Source of the DNA: Psococerastis gibbosa
Taxonomy: Eukaryota; Arthropoda; Insecta; Psocodea; Psocidae
Reading direction: 5' to 3'
Assembly: GCA_963971405.1 (NCBI GenBank)
Contig: OZ020487.1
Location: forward strand, 11,815,344 to 11,879,343
Length of the DNA stretch: 64,000 bases
Shown: one piece after another, positions 33,437 through 44,781 of the stretch
How positions within the stretch are numbered: the first letter of the stretch is position 1
Layout: every line of letters starts with the position of its first letter
Made by a program: the position numbers and the translations under genes
Notes under the pieces: generated by a model
Told to the model about the DNA's origin: nothing
The model's input: only the letters and a program-made list of their open reading frames with translations
The model's database searches: none

Positions 33437-34223
33437 TGCTTTCCAATTTATACGTAGTATAAGGAAAGCTTTGTGATGGTCGAAATTTTCGATTCCGAGA
33501 TTTCAAAGGATTTACACGTTTTGAGTTCCCAGGCACCCAAAAAGTGGTTTTTACGAAATGTCTGTCTGTCTGTGCATCGTATTCCGGGCAAACTACTCGG
33601 CCGATTTTGATGAAATTTAGTATGTAGGTTTCCAAAATCATACCTCGGGACTATTTTTATTTTTATTTTGGGCCAATTCAATTTATTCTCAAAAAACTCC
33701 AAAAAACGTCTAAAAAAAAATATTTCTAAAAAACGGCTCCAACGATTTCTTTTAAGTTCTCATATATTGTAGTCGTTGTTGACAAAATGCGGGGGGTCAC
33801 TTGCCCCTTGATAATTTTGCGTCTGGGGGCAAAAAAATAAAAATAACTCAATTTTAATGAAAAATGACTAACAAATAATTTTTCTGCGAAACCTTTCTGT
33901 CGATGATTTCTACCTTCAGGCATGTTTTAGGTGTTAAATTGAGTAACGAAACCGGATAGGTTGCTTTCCCAAAAAAATATTTGGTTTTGCACAAAAAATT
34001 ATTTTTAGAAAATTGCATTGCGCGCCCTGCCATTATTGCTGTGTGGTAATTAATGTGTTGGTCTGACCTATCTAGAAGAATTTATCTCACTTCCAGTGAC
34101 GTCAGGTGAACAACCCCCCCCCCCCCCCCCGAGATATCGGAAATTTAACCACTGGAAAATTATTTACCATGAAATTACTCATAGACTATTCTCTATCTAC
34201 TACTGTTGATAAATTGGAAAGCA
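33437..34223 (+). mobile_element. TGCTTTCC TIR element, reference copy (787 bp)
   Basis: It starts TGCTTTCCAATTTATACGTA and ends TTGATAAATTGGAAAGCA, so ATAAATTGGAAAGCA is an inverted terminal repeat. It contains a CTGTCTGTCTGT run, GGGCAAACTACTCGGCCGAT, and a GACGTCA followed by a run of about 16 C. Other copies: 6430-6842, 9484-9787 (-), 36975-37680, 42372-43933 and 49571-50247 (-). There is no transposase frame, so it is non-autonomous; the superfamily is not certain. Confidence 0.85.
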
Positions 34224-34229
34224 TGTACG

Positions 34230-35320
34230 AGTAAACTCGGACCGGCTCTTTACATTATTATAACCAGCAGCCTACATAACTACAGAATAATCTAACCCCA
34301 TTTCACATACAATATGGTTGGCAGTTCCCAAAAATAATGTCAATAAACTTAGCTAAATTATAGTAGACCGTAAGACTATTACATTACCTACGAGGCTATA
34401 TAAATATTGACTTTTTTGTTCTATTACTATACTAAGCCAACTGAGTGGAGTTAGGGCTATAAAGCCCTCTCTTCCACTCAACTGTTCAGTATTCACGGTA
34501 ATAAATAACACACTATAAATAATTTTCGCCCTAAGGAAACATTAAAATCTGGTTTAAACAGCTTTTTAGTGCTGTAATTGCCAGCTGCAATCTATTATTG
34601 GTTGTTAAAACAATTAAAGGTTTCCATAAATAATATTATGTAGCCTATACACCCACTACATTGAGTTATAATTTGGCTGATTTGATGAATGAGCGTGGGT
34701 GCAAAATTTCTATTGCTCACAGGCAAGTTGGGCTACTCGAATTTATAGACGTCGTTGGCCCTATGATTCACTTGTGGACGAGCAATTTTTTTGTAGATTT
34801 ATGCATAAATTAATTAATGAGACATTTTGTACGATAGAATATATTATTTTTATCTATTCAATAGGGCCGCAGTTATATGATGATGTGGTAAAATCTGGGA
34901 TGAAAGCGCATACTATCACGAATTTTGCCAACATATGCAGTCAACATCTTCAGTGGAACTGCGTAGACTTCAATGATTGTATCGGAGGCTCAGCAGCAAC
35001 CTCGTCTCTTTTTCGCGGTATTTTTAAGGTTCTATTTTAGTTCTTTAATAATTTTAATTTTTCGATTAACCTACATGTGTTAATTGGAACCACAAACTAT
35101 TTTAATATATTTCATTCGAAAATTAGATGAGGCGCCCCATTTGACTCCAATTGCAAGCCTCCAAAAAAAGCCAAAACTGCCACAGGTACGCCTGACCTAA
35201 TCACCACTGTCACAAAACAGGAATAAGAGGTTTAAAAATTATATACATAAATAAATGAGCAAGAAAACAACTACACTATATTAATAACAACTATGATAAC
35301 AAAGGAGTCGACGAGAGTAA
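34230..35320. other. Spacer with SINE head and a weak open frame
   Basis: 34407-34492 repeats the head of the tRNA-like SINE. A 113-codon plus-strand frame at 34699-35040 contains QASWATRIYRRRWPYDSL, loosely like the helix-turn-helix start of a transposase, but with no further support. The rest is unassigned. Confidence 0.4.
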
Positions 35321-35331
35321 AAGCGACAGAT

Positions 35332-35428
35332 TTATCCCCATGGGTTGTAAGCGGGGCGGGCGGCTACCCAAGGGTTGCCATAGTGACCAGCGTTGCCGGC
35401 GGTGGACGTGGCGATTGCGCTCGCTGCA
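35332..35428 (-). other. Shifted-frame continuation of the alanine-rich gene
   Basis: Just past the TAA at 35431-35429, the next frame continues with protein-like content, ATSTAGNAGHYGNPWV then ARPAYNPWG and a stop at 35332. A 12-base repeat GCTCGCTGCRTT (plus strand) with one extra A lies exactly at the frame change. Removing that single base would keep one frame. It may be a sequencing error, a segregating indel or genuine 3' UTR. Confidence 0.5.
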
Positions 35429-36012
35429 TTAGCTCGCTGCGTTCTTGTGAACGGCAGCTGCTGCAGCAGCGGCAGCTTCGGACCGCTGGACGGCAGACGC
35501 GACTTGGGCAGCGGCCTCAGAACGCTGGAGTGCGGCGTGAGCGGCGGCTTCCTTGGCAGCAGCATCGCGCTCTTGGATCTGAAACAAGGCAGTATTGGAG
35601 GATTTTCCGATTTGTTGGATTTCGCTTGAGTAATATGATTAATGCATTTGTAGGGGCTCATTCCAGGGAGCTGGGAACATTCCCCTACATCTCAATATCA
35701 ATATATTTTCTTTCTGCACCTTGGCAACTACCAAAGGCAGTTTCATCCTCTTCAATCATTGTGGCTGAAGACATTATTGCTCACAAATCATAAATCGATT
35801 TATTCCTCCCACTTTCTTTAAAAAAACAAAACCATGTTAAAATCCCTGATGACTTACGTGAACTTGTTCGCGGGCAGCGGCAACTCGTTGCTTAGCAACA
35901 TGGGCGGCAGCAGTGGCGGACGCGACGTCGGCAGCGGTTGCAGCGGCAGCGCTAGCTCCGCTCAGTGCGATGTTGACGGTCTTCTCGGGATAGGCAGAAG
36001 GCCAGCCACCAA
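35429..36012 (-). CDS. Alanine-rich structural or cuticle-like protein, 5' end missing
   Basis: Two exons. 36012-35858 (acceptor AACTTTTCCAG, donor CAC|GTAAGT) encodes GGWPSAYPEKTVNIALSGAS followed by Ala-rich text. 35578-35429 (acceptor CTTGTTTCAG) encodes IQERDAAAKEAAAHAALQ, then an eight-alanine run and VHKNAAS. The join is phase 0. The upstream junction is phase 1, so at least one earlier exon, presumably with the signal peptide, is missing; I could not find it. GC-rich third positions contrast with the AT-rich surroundings. Alanine-rich repeats with scattered Arg/Glu/Gln fit an arthropod cuticle or silk/glue-like structural protein. Function is inferred from composition only. Confidence 0.65.
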
Positions 36013-36063
36013 CTGGAAAAGTTAGATTAGTTAAGGTTAAGTTCTGCCAGCAGAATTGCACAC

Positions 36064-36116
36064 GTAAGAAAGAAAGAAGGAAAGAAAGAAAGAGAGAGAG
36101 AGAGAAAGAAAGAACG
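36064..36116 (+). repeat. (GAAA)n/(GA)n microsatellite
   Basis: Purine simple repeat, AAAGAAAGAAAGAGAGAGAG and relatives. It sits about 50 bases upstream of the acceptor of the alanine-rich exon, so on the transcribed strand it is a polypyrimidine-type tract. Confidence 0.9.
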
Positions 36117-36129
36117 TTGACTTTATTTT

Positions 36130-36974
36130 CCATATGGGCTCTTTGGGCCCACTCCTACAACTGACCATTTGGTGGGCATAGAGAGTGGCGGGTTCTCATT
36201 TATGGCTACAGGACTGCGGGCTCCCCCAAATTATCGGCAAAATATCGACTTCTCTATTGTTGGACTGTTTTTCACACGAAAAGTTTGTGTCACTAATTAG
36301 CTGCTACATTTGGGATGTTATAATTATTTGAATCAGAGTGAACATGATGGGAGTAACAGAGGTTTTCTATGACATTAATTGAAAATAAACAGTTTATAAC
36401 AGATTTATAGTGATAAATAATATTCACGCCTACAAATATTAAGTTATGCAATAGTGTAAATTGCAAGTCTATGACCATATTATTTTGAACTTATTTCAAA
36501 AAAGCAGTGAATGTCACTGATTCCTTACTTAAATATTTATTTGATTGATATTATTTATATACAATATTCAGCGGTAAACAATGGAAATGTTGTAGGATTT
36601 TTGGAAAAACTACTGCTTTTATCGAAATTGCGCAACCGGATTCGTGTTAAAAACTGAGCCAAAATACCAAATTTCAAAAAAGAAAATTCAAAAACAGCTT
36701 GTGGCAGCTAATGTAAATAATTAGCAGGAAAATTTAAAAATCACCAATCACCACGTCGCATGTACTTACTTAGAGAGTCATGAAGCGTTGTTGTCGTGTT
36801 TTGATTCCATTATTATTACTTCGTCGTTTCCCAAATTTCCTTGGCCAAATTAACGAAATTACTAATTACTGTAGGTCCATTTATGAAAAAATGTTATGTT
36901 AAGACATTTCAATTAATATTAAAATCATATAAAAAAGTAATGCATAATAACGCGTCATTTCAAATCACATGTTC
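36130..36974. other. Unassigned spacer
   Basis: No exon with both splice signals was found here, although the missing first exon of the alanine-rich gene could lie in it. Confidence 0.35.
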
Positions 36975-37680
36975 ATGTCTGTCAGTCTGTCTGTATGTCT
37001 GTCTGTGCGTCGATTTCCGGGCAAACTACTCGGTCGATTTTGATGAAATTCGGCATGTAGGTTCACAAAAATCATACCTCAGGACCATTTTTTTATATGG
37101 GGCTAACTCAATATGGGGGGGTTTTATTCTCAAAAAACTCCAAAAAAACGTCTAAAAAAATTATTTCTCAAAAACGGCTCCAACGATTTCCTTTAAATTC
37201 TCATATATTGTAGTCGTTATTAATGTTGACAAAATGCGGGGGGACGCTTGCCCCTTGATAGTTTGCTTCTGGGGGTAAAAAAATAAAAATAACTACATTT
37301 TAATGAAAAATGACTAAAAAATAATTTTTCTGCTAAACCTTTCTATCGATGATTTCTACCTTCAGGCATGTTTTAGGTGTTAAATTGAGTTACGAAACCG
37401 GATAGATTGCTTTCCCAAAAAAATATTTGGTTTTGCACAAAAAATTATTATTTGAAGAAATGATAGAGAATTCGCGCTCAAATGCATTGCATGCCCTGCC
37501 ATTATTGCTGTGTGGTAATTAATGTGTTTGTCTGACCTATCTAGAATTTACCTCACTTCCAGTGACGTCAGGTGGACATCCCCCCTCCCCCCGAGATATC
37601 GGAAATTTAACCACTGGAAAATTATTTACCATGAAATTACTCATATTCTCTATCTACTAATGTTGATAAATTGGAAAGCA
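36975..37680 (+). mobile_element. TGCTTTCC TIR element, 5'-truncated (copy B)
   Basis: It begins within the CTGTCTGTCTGT segment and matches 33437-34223 almost base for base to the terminal GATAAATTGGAAAGCA. Confidence 0.85.
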
Positions 37681-37975
37681 TGTTCGAGTAAACTCGGACC
37701 GGTTCTTTCTTTAGTTGCACAAACAACAAACAAATTTAATGTAAAGTAAATTTATCAACGATGCGTCTTTATATATATACAATTAACTAATATTTTATTC
37801 CATTGTGGGGACTAATAATAAATTAAGTTTAGATAACTCCCAGTTGTCAATTTCAATTAAATTATGGCTCGTTACCTTACCAATTAAATTCAATGGTATA
37901 AAATTTTAAGTTTCCGATTTACTATACTGTGTACTCTTATGGTAACCCTCTTCAAAATTCTTATTTTTCTTCTTG

Positions 37976-37989
37976 CTAATGACTTCCAA
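37976..37989 (-). CDS. SPO11: Tentative last exon of SPO11
   Basis: After TTACCTGCAG the minus strand reads TTGGAAGTCATTAG. With the phase-1 G of exon 6 this gives V-G-S-H-stop. The length suits the expected C-terminus (human SPO11 ends soon after the matching block), but the pyrimidine tract is weak. Reading into the intron instead gives about 15 more codons and a stop. Confidence 0.3.
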
Positions 37990-38082
37990 CTGCAGGTAAT
38001 GCCTATGGCCATACCCTTTCACACTAAACACATTACATTAAGAATTTAGGCCTATATAATAGTAAATAAGTAATAAACTTAC

Positions 38083-41000
38083 CAATGTTGACACTTTTAA
38101 TTGCCTCGTCGACAAATCTCACCCGAGAAAATGAGGATAAAAATCTCTCAGTACAGAGACTGACCCTCTTCTTACAAGTTTCCATGTGAATAAGCTGAAA
38201 ATGTAATATATAAAATAAGTGACAGGGGTAATTGAGGCAGTATTAGGTAAATTCACAAGGTTCACGATGATAAATCATTGGCTATCCTCAATAATGTTAG
38301 AATGTTGTTGCGTGGAAATGCATGACTGCTATTCATTTTTATTTGAAAAGCCGTCAATGTAATGTATTGTCACATGATAGGATTAATTCAATTATTAAAA
38401 CCCCCAAGAATTAAAATTGTTATGATCAGCCTGCAGTTACCGAACATCTCCGTTGTGGTAATTATCAGAAGCCAAGGTCGCTGCGCTGCTGTTGGAAATT
38501 TAAATTCTCTATAAAATACAAAGTTACAACAGCTCACAAAATGAATGGCCCCACCGCGTTCACTCCTACATCAAAGTTAGTTAAACATTTAAAATCTATT
38601 GCTCACTTAGGTTGCGATTAATTAAACGAAATGTTTGTAATTGAAGAAATGGCTAGACAAAGTATTTTAGGACAAGTCATGACTTTTAATTACTACCTAC
38701 CTCGTTTAGAACATCGCTATTTGCCATATTCTCAATTTTTTTTTTAAAGGACGATATCTGAGTTTCGGCATGGATACTTATTTCCTGGCCCGTCAGTTGC
38801 ATCTCCACAATCTGTTTATAATTTAAGCCTGCCCATTTTAATTTTGGGCATTTATATTTTATTTCCTGAAATACAAGAAATTATTGTAATATTACTAAAT
38901 TTATTACTTGTAGGCTATAATTATTATATATTTCAATGAAATTTTTAAGAGATTCCGCAGACCCTGATTTTCCTCGATACACATTGCCATTATCGTCGGT
39001 GATAGAAAGAAGAAACGGTACGATAGACATGATATTAATTTGAAATCAGTCGACAAGAAAAAGTGTTTGTTAGTAGTTGACGACCGGCCCTGACGGAGAC
39101 ATTGTTATGAGAAATTTTTCGGATTTCATTGAAAGCTGTCATTTTCCCTGACAATTCAGCTAATCATAATTTAACAATTTTCCAAACTTGTGCAACTAAT
39201 TGACGCAGCAATGTAATGTATTGCCTATTTAATTTCCGTTACATGTAGTGCGTTTAGATTAACTACGTAACTATTAATTCTTGGCAATTTCTAACATTTC
39301 CCAATGGATATACCTTTCGATGTCGTAGATTTCATTTAATTATTTTTGCAATACTTACTCCTCCCCCATATTTGTAAAAATACATGATTTGTATTCCGTA
39401 CACGTCGTAATCGAAAAACCCATATATGGGAATTTCTGTTGGCAAAGTACTTAATGTATGCATTAATTTTTGGGTTACTTCAAATGGCCATCCACTTCCC
39501 TGAATAAAATGGAAACATTAATAATAATTAACAATAGTCAATAATCCAATTATTTACATAAATTTCTCTGAAGGTCCAAAATAAGTAAACACTGTCTGAA
39601 TATGTAGATGAATTTTCCTTGTACGTGAATCCGTCATACATAGGTCCCATTAAAAATAAAAACAGGCTTTGAGACTACGACAAATTAGTGGAAATATATA
39701 AAATTTTCATTACCGTTATTATTAATGAGTCCTTAGTCAGAACATCACCATTAATAAATTGCACATACATTGCTCTATGCTCCACCAAAATAATTTTATT
39801 TATTGAACTAACATCCCAGATTGCATCCTTATGGATGGCTTTATCATCCTCAACCACTGAAAAGAAAATAAAGAATATATATATATTGTATATTTGGTTA
39901 ATAACGTTTTTATTATATTGTATGTTTTATTACTGTTAATGGAAGTGGTTAGGGCTATGAAATGACATCAGAAAGTAACCAGATAATACTCACTGTTATT
40001 AATTTGTTGATAACATTGCCCGTTGATGGACAATTTGACATTTGGCCCATGCATAAGGCCTGTCGGGTTTGCTCTTATCGGCAGAACATTCACATCATTT
40101 TCGACATTTAATATTTTTTTGATTTTATTAAGAGCGGCTAACGCAATCTTGTTACTCTTAAAATATTTCCTACTTGAATAACAAAAAAATCTGAAAACAA
40201 GAAATGGATACACTGTATAACTTGTGTGGTATGCATATGATTGTTCCATTTTATTCTAGTCCATTGAAATGTTACGTGAGCTTTACGTTTCTTAGAGGCA
40301 GTAAATTCATTTTATAGATATGAGAGGGGGTCAATAGAAGATTAACCTCAATCTTGAGGGGTCGCTACCCTTCTCCCGCGGCCGCTATATTGAAAAAATC
40401 CCTTTCGGCTCTGGCCAATCAGGAGTAGAGAGATTCCGCAGACCCTGCTTCTCCTCTACACTACAAATAGTGGAGTGCAATTAGACAAAAACCTCGGAAT
40501 CCAGGGACAGTCCATGAATATTTATAAAAATTTTGAAAATGTGTTATTAGTAGTATATAGAAAAATGTTAAAAACCCATAACTTTTTGCTTTGTAATGCG
40601 CGCCATTATGTCGTAACAGAGTGTTTGTGGTCTCGTTCGAGACGCGGGACTATAAAGTTCTGCTTACACAGTTCTGATGATCAAAACATTCAGATCACGT
40701 CTTCCAATCTCTATACAATGAGTATTAGTGGTGCGCCATGAGTAAAAAGAAAATGGCAACCATGTAGTTTAAAATTGAATGGGGGGAAAAAATTTGTTTC
40801 AACATTTTTCTATATACTTTTAAAAACACATTTTCAAAGTTTTTATAAATATATACTGACTGAATTCTGAGGCATTACCATTTCTGTTTTACTCACGGCG
40901 CTCCACTAATACTCGTTGTATCGAGATTGGAAGACGTGATCTGAAAGTTTTAATCTTCAAAATTATGTAAGACAGAACTTTATAGTCCCGCCTCTCGAAC

Positions 41001-44000
41001 GAGACCACAAACACTCCGTTACGACATAAACCGACCAAACGGCGTGTATTACAATAAGAGGATGTTATGCTGGGATACCCTGTAGTTAAAAATTGAGAGA
41101 GGACAAAATTTTTTTTTTAACTTTTTTCTATGTACCACTAACAACACATTTTCAATTTTTTTTATAAATATTCATGAACTGTCCCTGGAATCCGAGGATT
41201 AGCCATTTTTTTTCTCTAATTGCACTCCACTAAAGCACGTAGCCAGGTTTTTATTTCGGAGGGGGGGGGGAGGGCTAACTACCGGGGGGGTATGGAATAC
41301 CCCCAATAAAACGGCGGGTCTTTTATTAATAAATCTGCTCCATAATAATGTGTGCACAAAACTCATTTCACTCATTTACAATAATAATCTCCATTTTCTT
41401 ATTCCTTTTTTTACATTTCGGGGAGGGGGGGGGGGGGTTCAGCCCCATAGCCCCTCCCTTGGTACGTGCCTGCTACACTAACTACGCTATGTACTATGTA
41501 ATAATAATAATAAAAAAACTTCATTATTTTCCCGATCACAACATCAACACACAAAACACTCTTGTGACTTGTATACCAAATTTCGAGCCACAATACCGAC
41601 TATGAGCATTTATTTATCAAAACATTCTAATCTAAAAATTGCTTAATTTGTCGTAAAAAGTGATCATTACCATTATCGTAGGTAAATAATACGGGCTTTC
41701 AGTGAAATTTTAATTCAATCCTCTGCGACCAATAGGCGTATTTTGTAACACGAATTCGAATTTGGATTACTGGATTTGGTGCATTTTGTTAACAAAGGGG
41801 GCGGAGCGTATTAAATGTTCGATTCTTAATCCGGATTAGTTGCAGGATTAGTATTATGTATTCAATAATATTTCAATCCTGCTCGGGAGGTAGATCAGAT
41901 ATTAATTTTTTTTTCTAATAAGTTTTTTTAGTTTTGCCACGATTTTGGCTTACAAAAATTTGTTTACGCTACGCTGACATCTTGGATTTGTGATGACTAT
42001 CGTGTTAATGGTTAATATTATGCTGTTGGTGTGACTTTTTGTAGGGTTTATTTTTTAAAATGTAACTGCAAAGGCTTTCGCGCCCGGAGTCACATGAAGG
42101 TTCAGTAGAAAGTGGGCTGATGGTCCATAGTCGATATGAAAGTCACCTTCCATTATAAACAATCAAATCAACCACGGCCCATCAGCCCAATTTCTACTGG
42201 TTCTTAATTTTTTTTTAGTTAGTTGTTTTAAGTTATTTTTAATAATGGGTGATGTTGATATCATTTATTTTATTTGAATTTTGGATTGGCGCCTTTTATT
42301 TGAATTCATGTCTACTGCTTAGAATATAATATTTGAATATATATCACAATACGCTCATTTCGTTACATTTTTGCTTTCCAATTAATACGTAATATAAGGA
42401 AATCTTTGTGATGGTCGAAATGTTCGATTCCGAGATTTCAACGGATTTACACGTTTTGACGTCCCAAGAAACCAAAAAGTGGTTTTTACGAAATGTCAAT
42501 CAATCAATCAATCAGTCTTTGTCCATGACCCACCAAGGTGGGATAGACGGCGTCCAAAACAAAAGAAATCTAGAACAGAAACAAAAACAAACAAAAAATT
42601 TCATGCGGAAGCATACGTTAGATGGAGGGAGGGGGGGGGGGGTTATGTTTGAGCATCCCAGCTTATTTCCCTGAACTCGTCCAAGCTGTACAGTGGACAT
42701 TCTTTAATTTTCCTTGTCACCACGGCCTTGTATCCTGAAAAATCCTTATTAGTAAGGCTGATGGGTAGGGCGTTGTAGTATCTCATTGCCGAGTTTGGGA
42801 ATGATGCGATGGACCTACTCAGCCTGCATCCGGGCAGATCCAAACGGTGAGCATTTTTTGTGTTATGCAGATGGACAGTATTTCTTTCAGGGAACAGTTC
42901 TATGTTGGCTTTAATGTGCAGTAAGCATGAAAGAATATACTGGCTGTAAACCGTTGGAATGCCCATAGATGCAAACAGAGGTCGGCAGTGGTCTCTCCAC
43001 CCGCTGGAAGCCACAATCCTGACAGCCTTTTTCTGTAACAAAAGAACATCGGCCACACCTGCAGAGTGACCCCATAAGAGTATGCCGTAGTTGATGTGGC
43101 TGTGGAAAAGAGCATAGTATGTCATTAGCAAATATTGTTTGGTGACCAAGTTCTTTAGTTTTCTTAACAGGAATATTACTTTAGAGAGTTTTTTACAAAG
43201 CTGCTCAGAGTGGGCAGTCCAATTCAACTTAGGGTCCACAGTGAAGCCCAACAGCTTATGTATGTTCATCGATTTCCGGGCAAACTACTTGATCGATTTC
43301 GATACAATTCTGCATGTAGGTTAACAAAAATCATGCCTCGAGACCAATTTTTTATTTTGGGCTAACTCAATTTGGGGGGGGGTTTTATTCTCAGAAAACT
43401 CCAAAAAAACGTCTAAAAAAATTATTTCTCAAAAACGGCTCCAACGATTTCCTTTAAATTCTCATATATTGTAGTCGTTATTAATGTTTATAAAATGCAG
43501 GGGTTCACTTGCCCCTTGATAGTTTGCTTTCGGGGGTAAAAAAATAAAAATAACTTAATTGTAATGAAAAATGACTAAATAATTATTTTTCTGCGAAACC
43601 TTTCCATCGATGATTTTTACCTTCAGGCATGTTTTAGGTGTTAAATTGAGTAACGAAACCGGACATGTTGCTTTCCCAAAAAACCATTTCGTTTTGAGCA
43701 AAAATTTTGTTTTTTGAAAAAATGATAGAAAATTCGCGTTGAAATGCATTGCGTGCCCTGCCATTATTGCTGTGTGGTATTGTGTTGGTCTGACCTATCT
43801 AGAATTTAACTCATCTCCAGTGACACCAGGTGGACAACACCCCCGAAATATCGGAAATTTTAACCAAAGGAAAATTATTTACCATGAAATTGTTCATTTT
43901 CTCTATCTGCTAATTTTGATAAATTGGAAAGCATGTTCGAGTAAACTCGAACCGGTTCTTTTGTTCCTTTTCCTCCTGTTCCCTGATTTGTCCAACTTCT

Positions 44001-44686
44001 AATACGGATTTGTGTTCAAATGTAGAATATTCGAGTAACAAAATACGCCTAATATTAACTCAGAATTATTAAACAATGTTTCAATCGGCCGCCATCTTGT
44101 AACTAAATAGTCGTTCATGGCATTTTATGATCAATTTTTGGGCCTAGTTTCATTGAAATCGGTTATTTACGGCAATTCCAACATTTTGAACGGAGGGTGG
44201 TTTTACGCTTAACGGGGGGTCATGAAATGAAAAGTTGTCATGAAATTTTCAAAAAGTTGGTCGCCATCTCAATATGGAGATGAATTTCTCTAAAAAATTT
44301 CATTTCATTATTTTTTCTGAACATTCAACATACAACAATTAAACGTTTTTTCTGTAGGAAATCAACACTAAAAATATAATACAATAATTTAGAAGGTGTT
44401 TTAAAGTTTCGCGACACACACACAGTTTCTACCCTGACATCAATTTTTTAAAGTGTATAAATGCAATACAAACATTTCCATACCGGTAATTGATAACCTC
44501 ATTCCGCTCATATAACACCTTCAGTAACTTAAGTATATACCGATATCCATTGTTTACATCATTTAAATAATAAATTTGCCCCTCTTCGTATGGTATCATC
44601 CATTTACCATTACTTGACTTAATATTTTTCGATCGGGCAATAATATTAAGAATATTTGTGTAATTAATATCATTAATAACCGACAT
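38083..44686 (-). CDS. SPO11: Meiotic recombination protein SPO11 (TopoVI-A like), six exons
   Basis: SPO11 makes the programmed double-strand breaks that start meiotic recombination, through a tyrosyl-DNA intermediate in the nucleus. Exons: 44686-44484, 40190-39994, 39856-39714, 39499-39359, 38865-38701, 38194-38083. Every junction is GT-AG and all phases agree. Residues 47-68 match the winged-helix segment before the active site (GYRYILKLLKVLYERNEVIN). R68...Y72 (RFFCY) aligns with RDxxY, making Y72 the catalytic tyrosine. E159 (IILVEHRA) is the TOPRIM glutamate. ITGSGWP and D211/D213 (IYGFFDYDVYGIQIMYFYKY) are the DxD metal site. KLKWAGL matches the later WLGL block. The length of about 321+ residues is near Drosophila mei-W68 (331). 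The ATG at 44686 follows an in-frame stop. The C-terminus is open: exon 6 ends in phase 1, and a short last exon at 37989-37976 is possible. Intron 1 is 4.3 kb of transposons. Confidence 0.93.
40470..41230. mobile_element. Foldback element with about 320-bp arms in SPO11 intron 1
   Basis: It is bounded by TA|GTGGAGTGCAATTAGA and TCTAATTGCACTCCAC|TA. The arms share CAGGGACAGT...CATGAATATTTATAA, AACACATTTTCAA, GGGACTATAAAGTTCTG and GATTGGAAGACGTGATCTGA in inverted order. TA on both sides suggests a Tc1/mariner-type MITE. No transposase. Confidence 0.85.
41232..41475. mobile_element. G-rich repeat in SPO11 intron 1
   Basis: The left end GCACGTAGCCAGG is followed by a long G run, and the right side ends CCTTGGTACGTGCCTGCT. 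ACGTRGCC and GGTACGTGC are partly inverted. It resembles the G-rich elements at 29270 and 27916 in layout. Confidence 0.5.
42060..42205 (+). mobile_element. Penelope-type repeat fragment
   Basis: GCAAAGGCTTTCGCGCCCGGAGTCA matches 3828-3852. The segment also forms a hairpin (AGTAGAAAGTGGGCTGATGG with CCATCAGCCCAATTTCTACT-like text near 42175-42200). The GGCCGTGGTCGATTTGAAAG word near 63440, beside a Penelope-like remnant, suggests the family. Confidence 0.5.
42372..43933 (+). mobile_element. TGCTTTCC TIR element split by a LINE (copy C)
   Basis: The 5' part (42372-42497) and 3' part (43266-43933) together match the 33437-34223 copy in order and orientation, with an interruption exactly between GAAATGTC and TCGATTTCCGGGC. 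It lies in SPO11 intron 1. Confidence 0.88.
42498..43265 (-). pseudogene. Jockey-like LINE 3' end nested in the TIR element
   Basis: A 208-codon minus-strand frame begins inside the RT thumb and carries LLGFTVDPKLNWTAHSEQL, KKAVRIVASSGWRDHCRPLF, and a C-terminal ECPLYSLDEF, the usual closing words of Jockey-clade ORF2. The 3' end is a (GATT)n tail at 42497-42516 (reverse strand). The frame is open over its length, so this copy is younger than most LINE debris here, but it is 5'-truncated and cannot encode a full RT. Confidence 0.88.
43950..44428. other. Unassigned part of SPO11 intron 1
   Basis: AT-rich, no repeat or exon recognised apart from a CACACACACAC run near 44414. Confidence 0.4.
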
Positions 44687-44781
44687 GACTTTAAACTTGA
44701 AAGTTGAAAGCGTTGAAAACCTTACTCTGTTGTCTATGTCTATCTGTTGTCTATGACCTTACTAGTACTACTACTTACTAG

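Noticed and set aside
35858-38194. SPO11 exon 6 spliced directly to the alanine-rich exon (phase 1 to phase 1)
   Set aside because: Phases agree and both read into a GGW-like text, but fusing a nuclear topoisomerase-like enzyme to an alanine-rich structural tail has no precedent I know of. One-in-three phase agreement is expected by chance.
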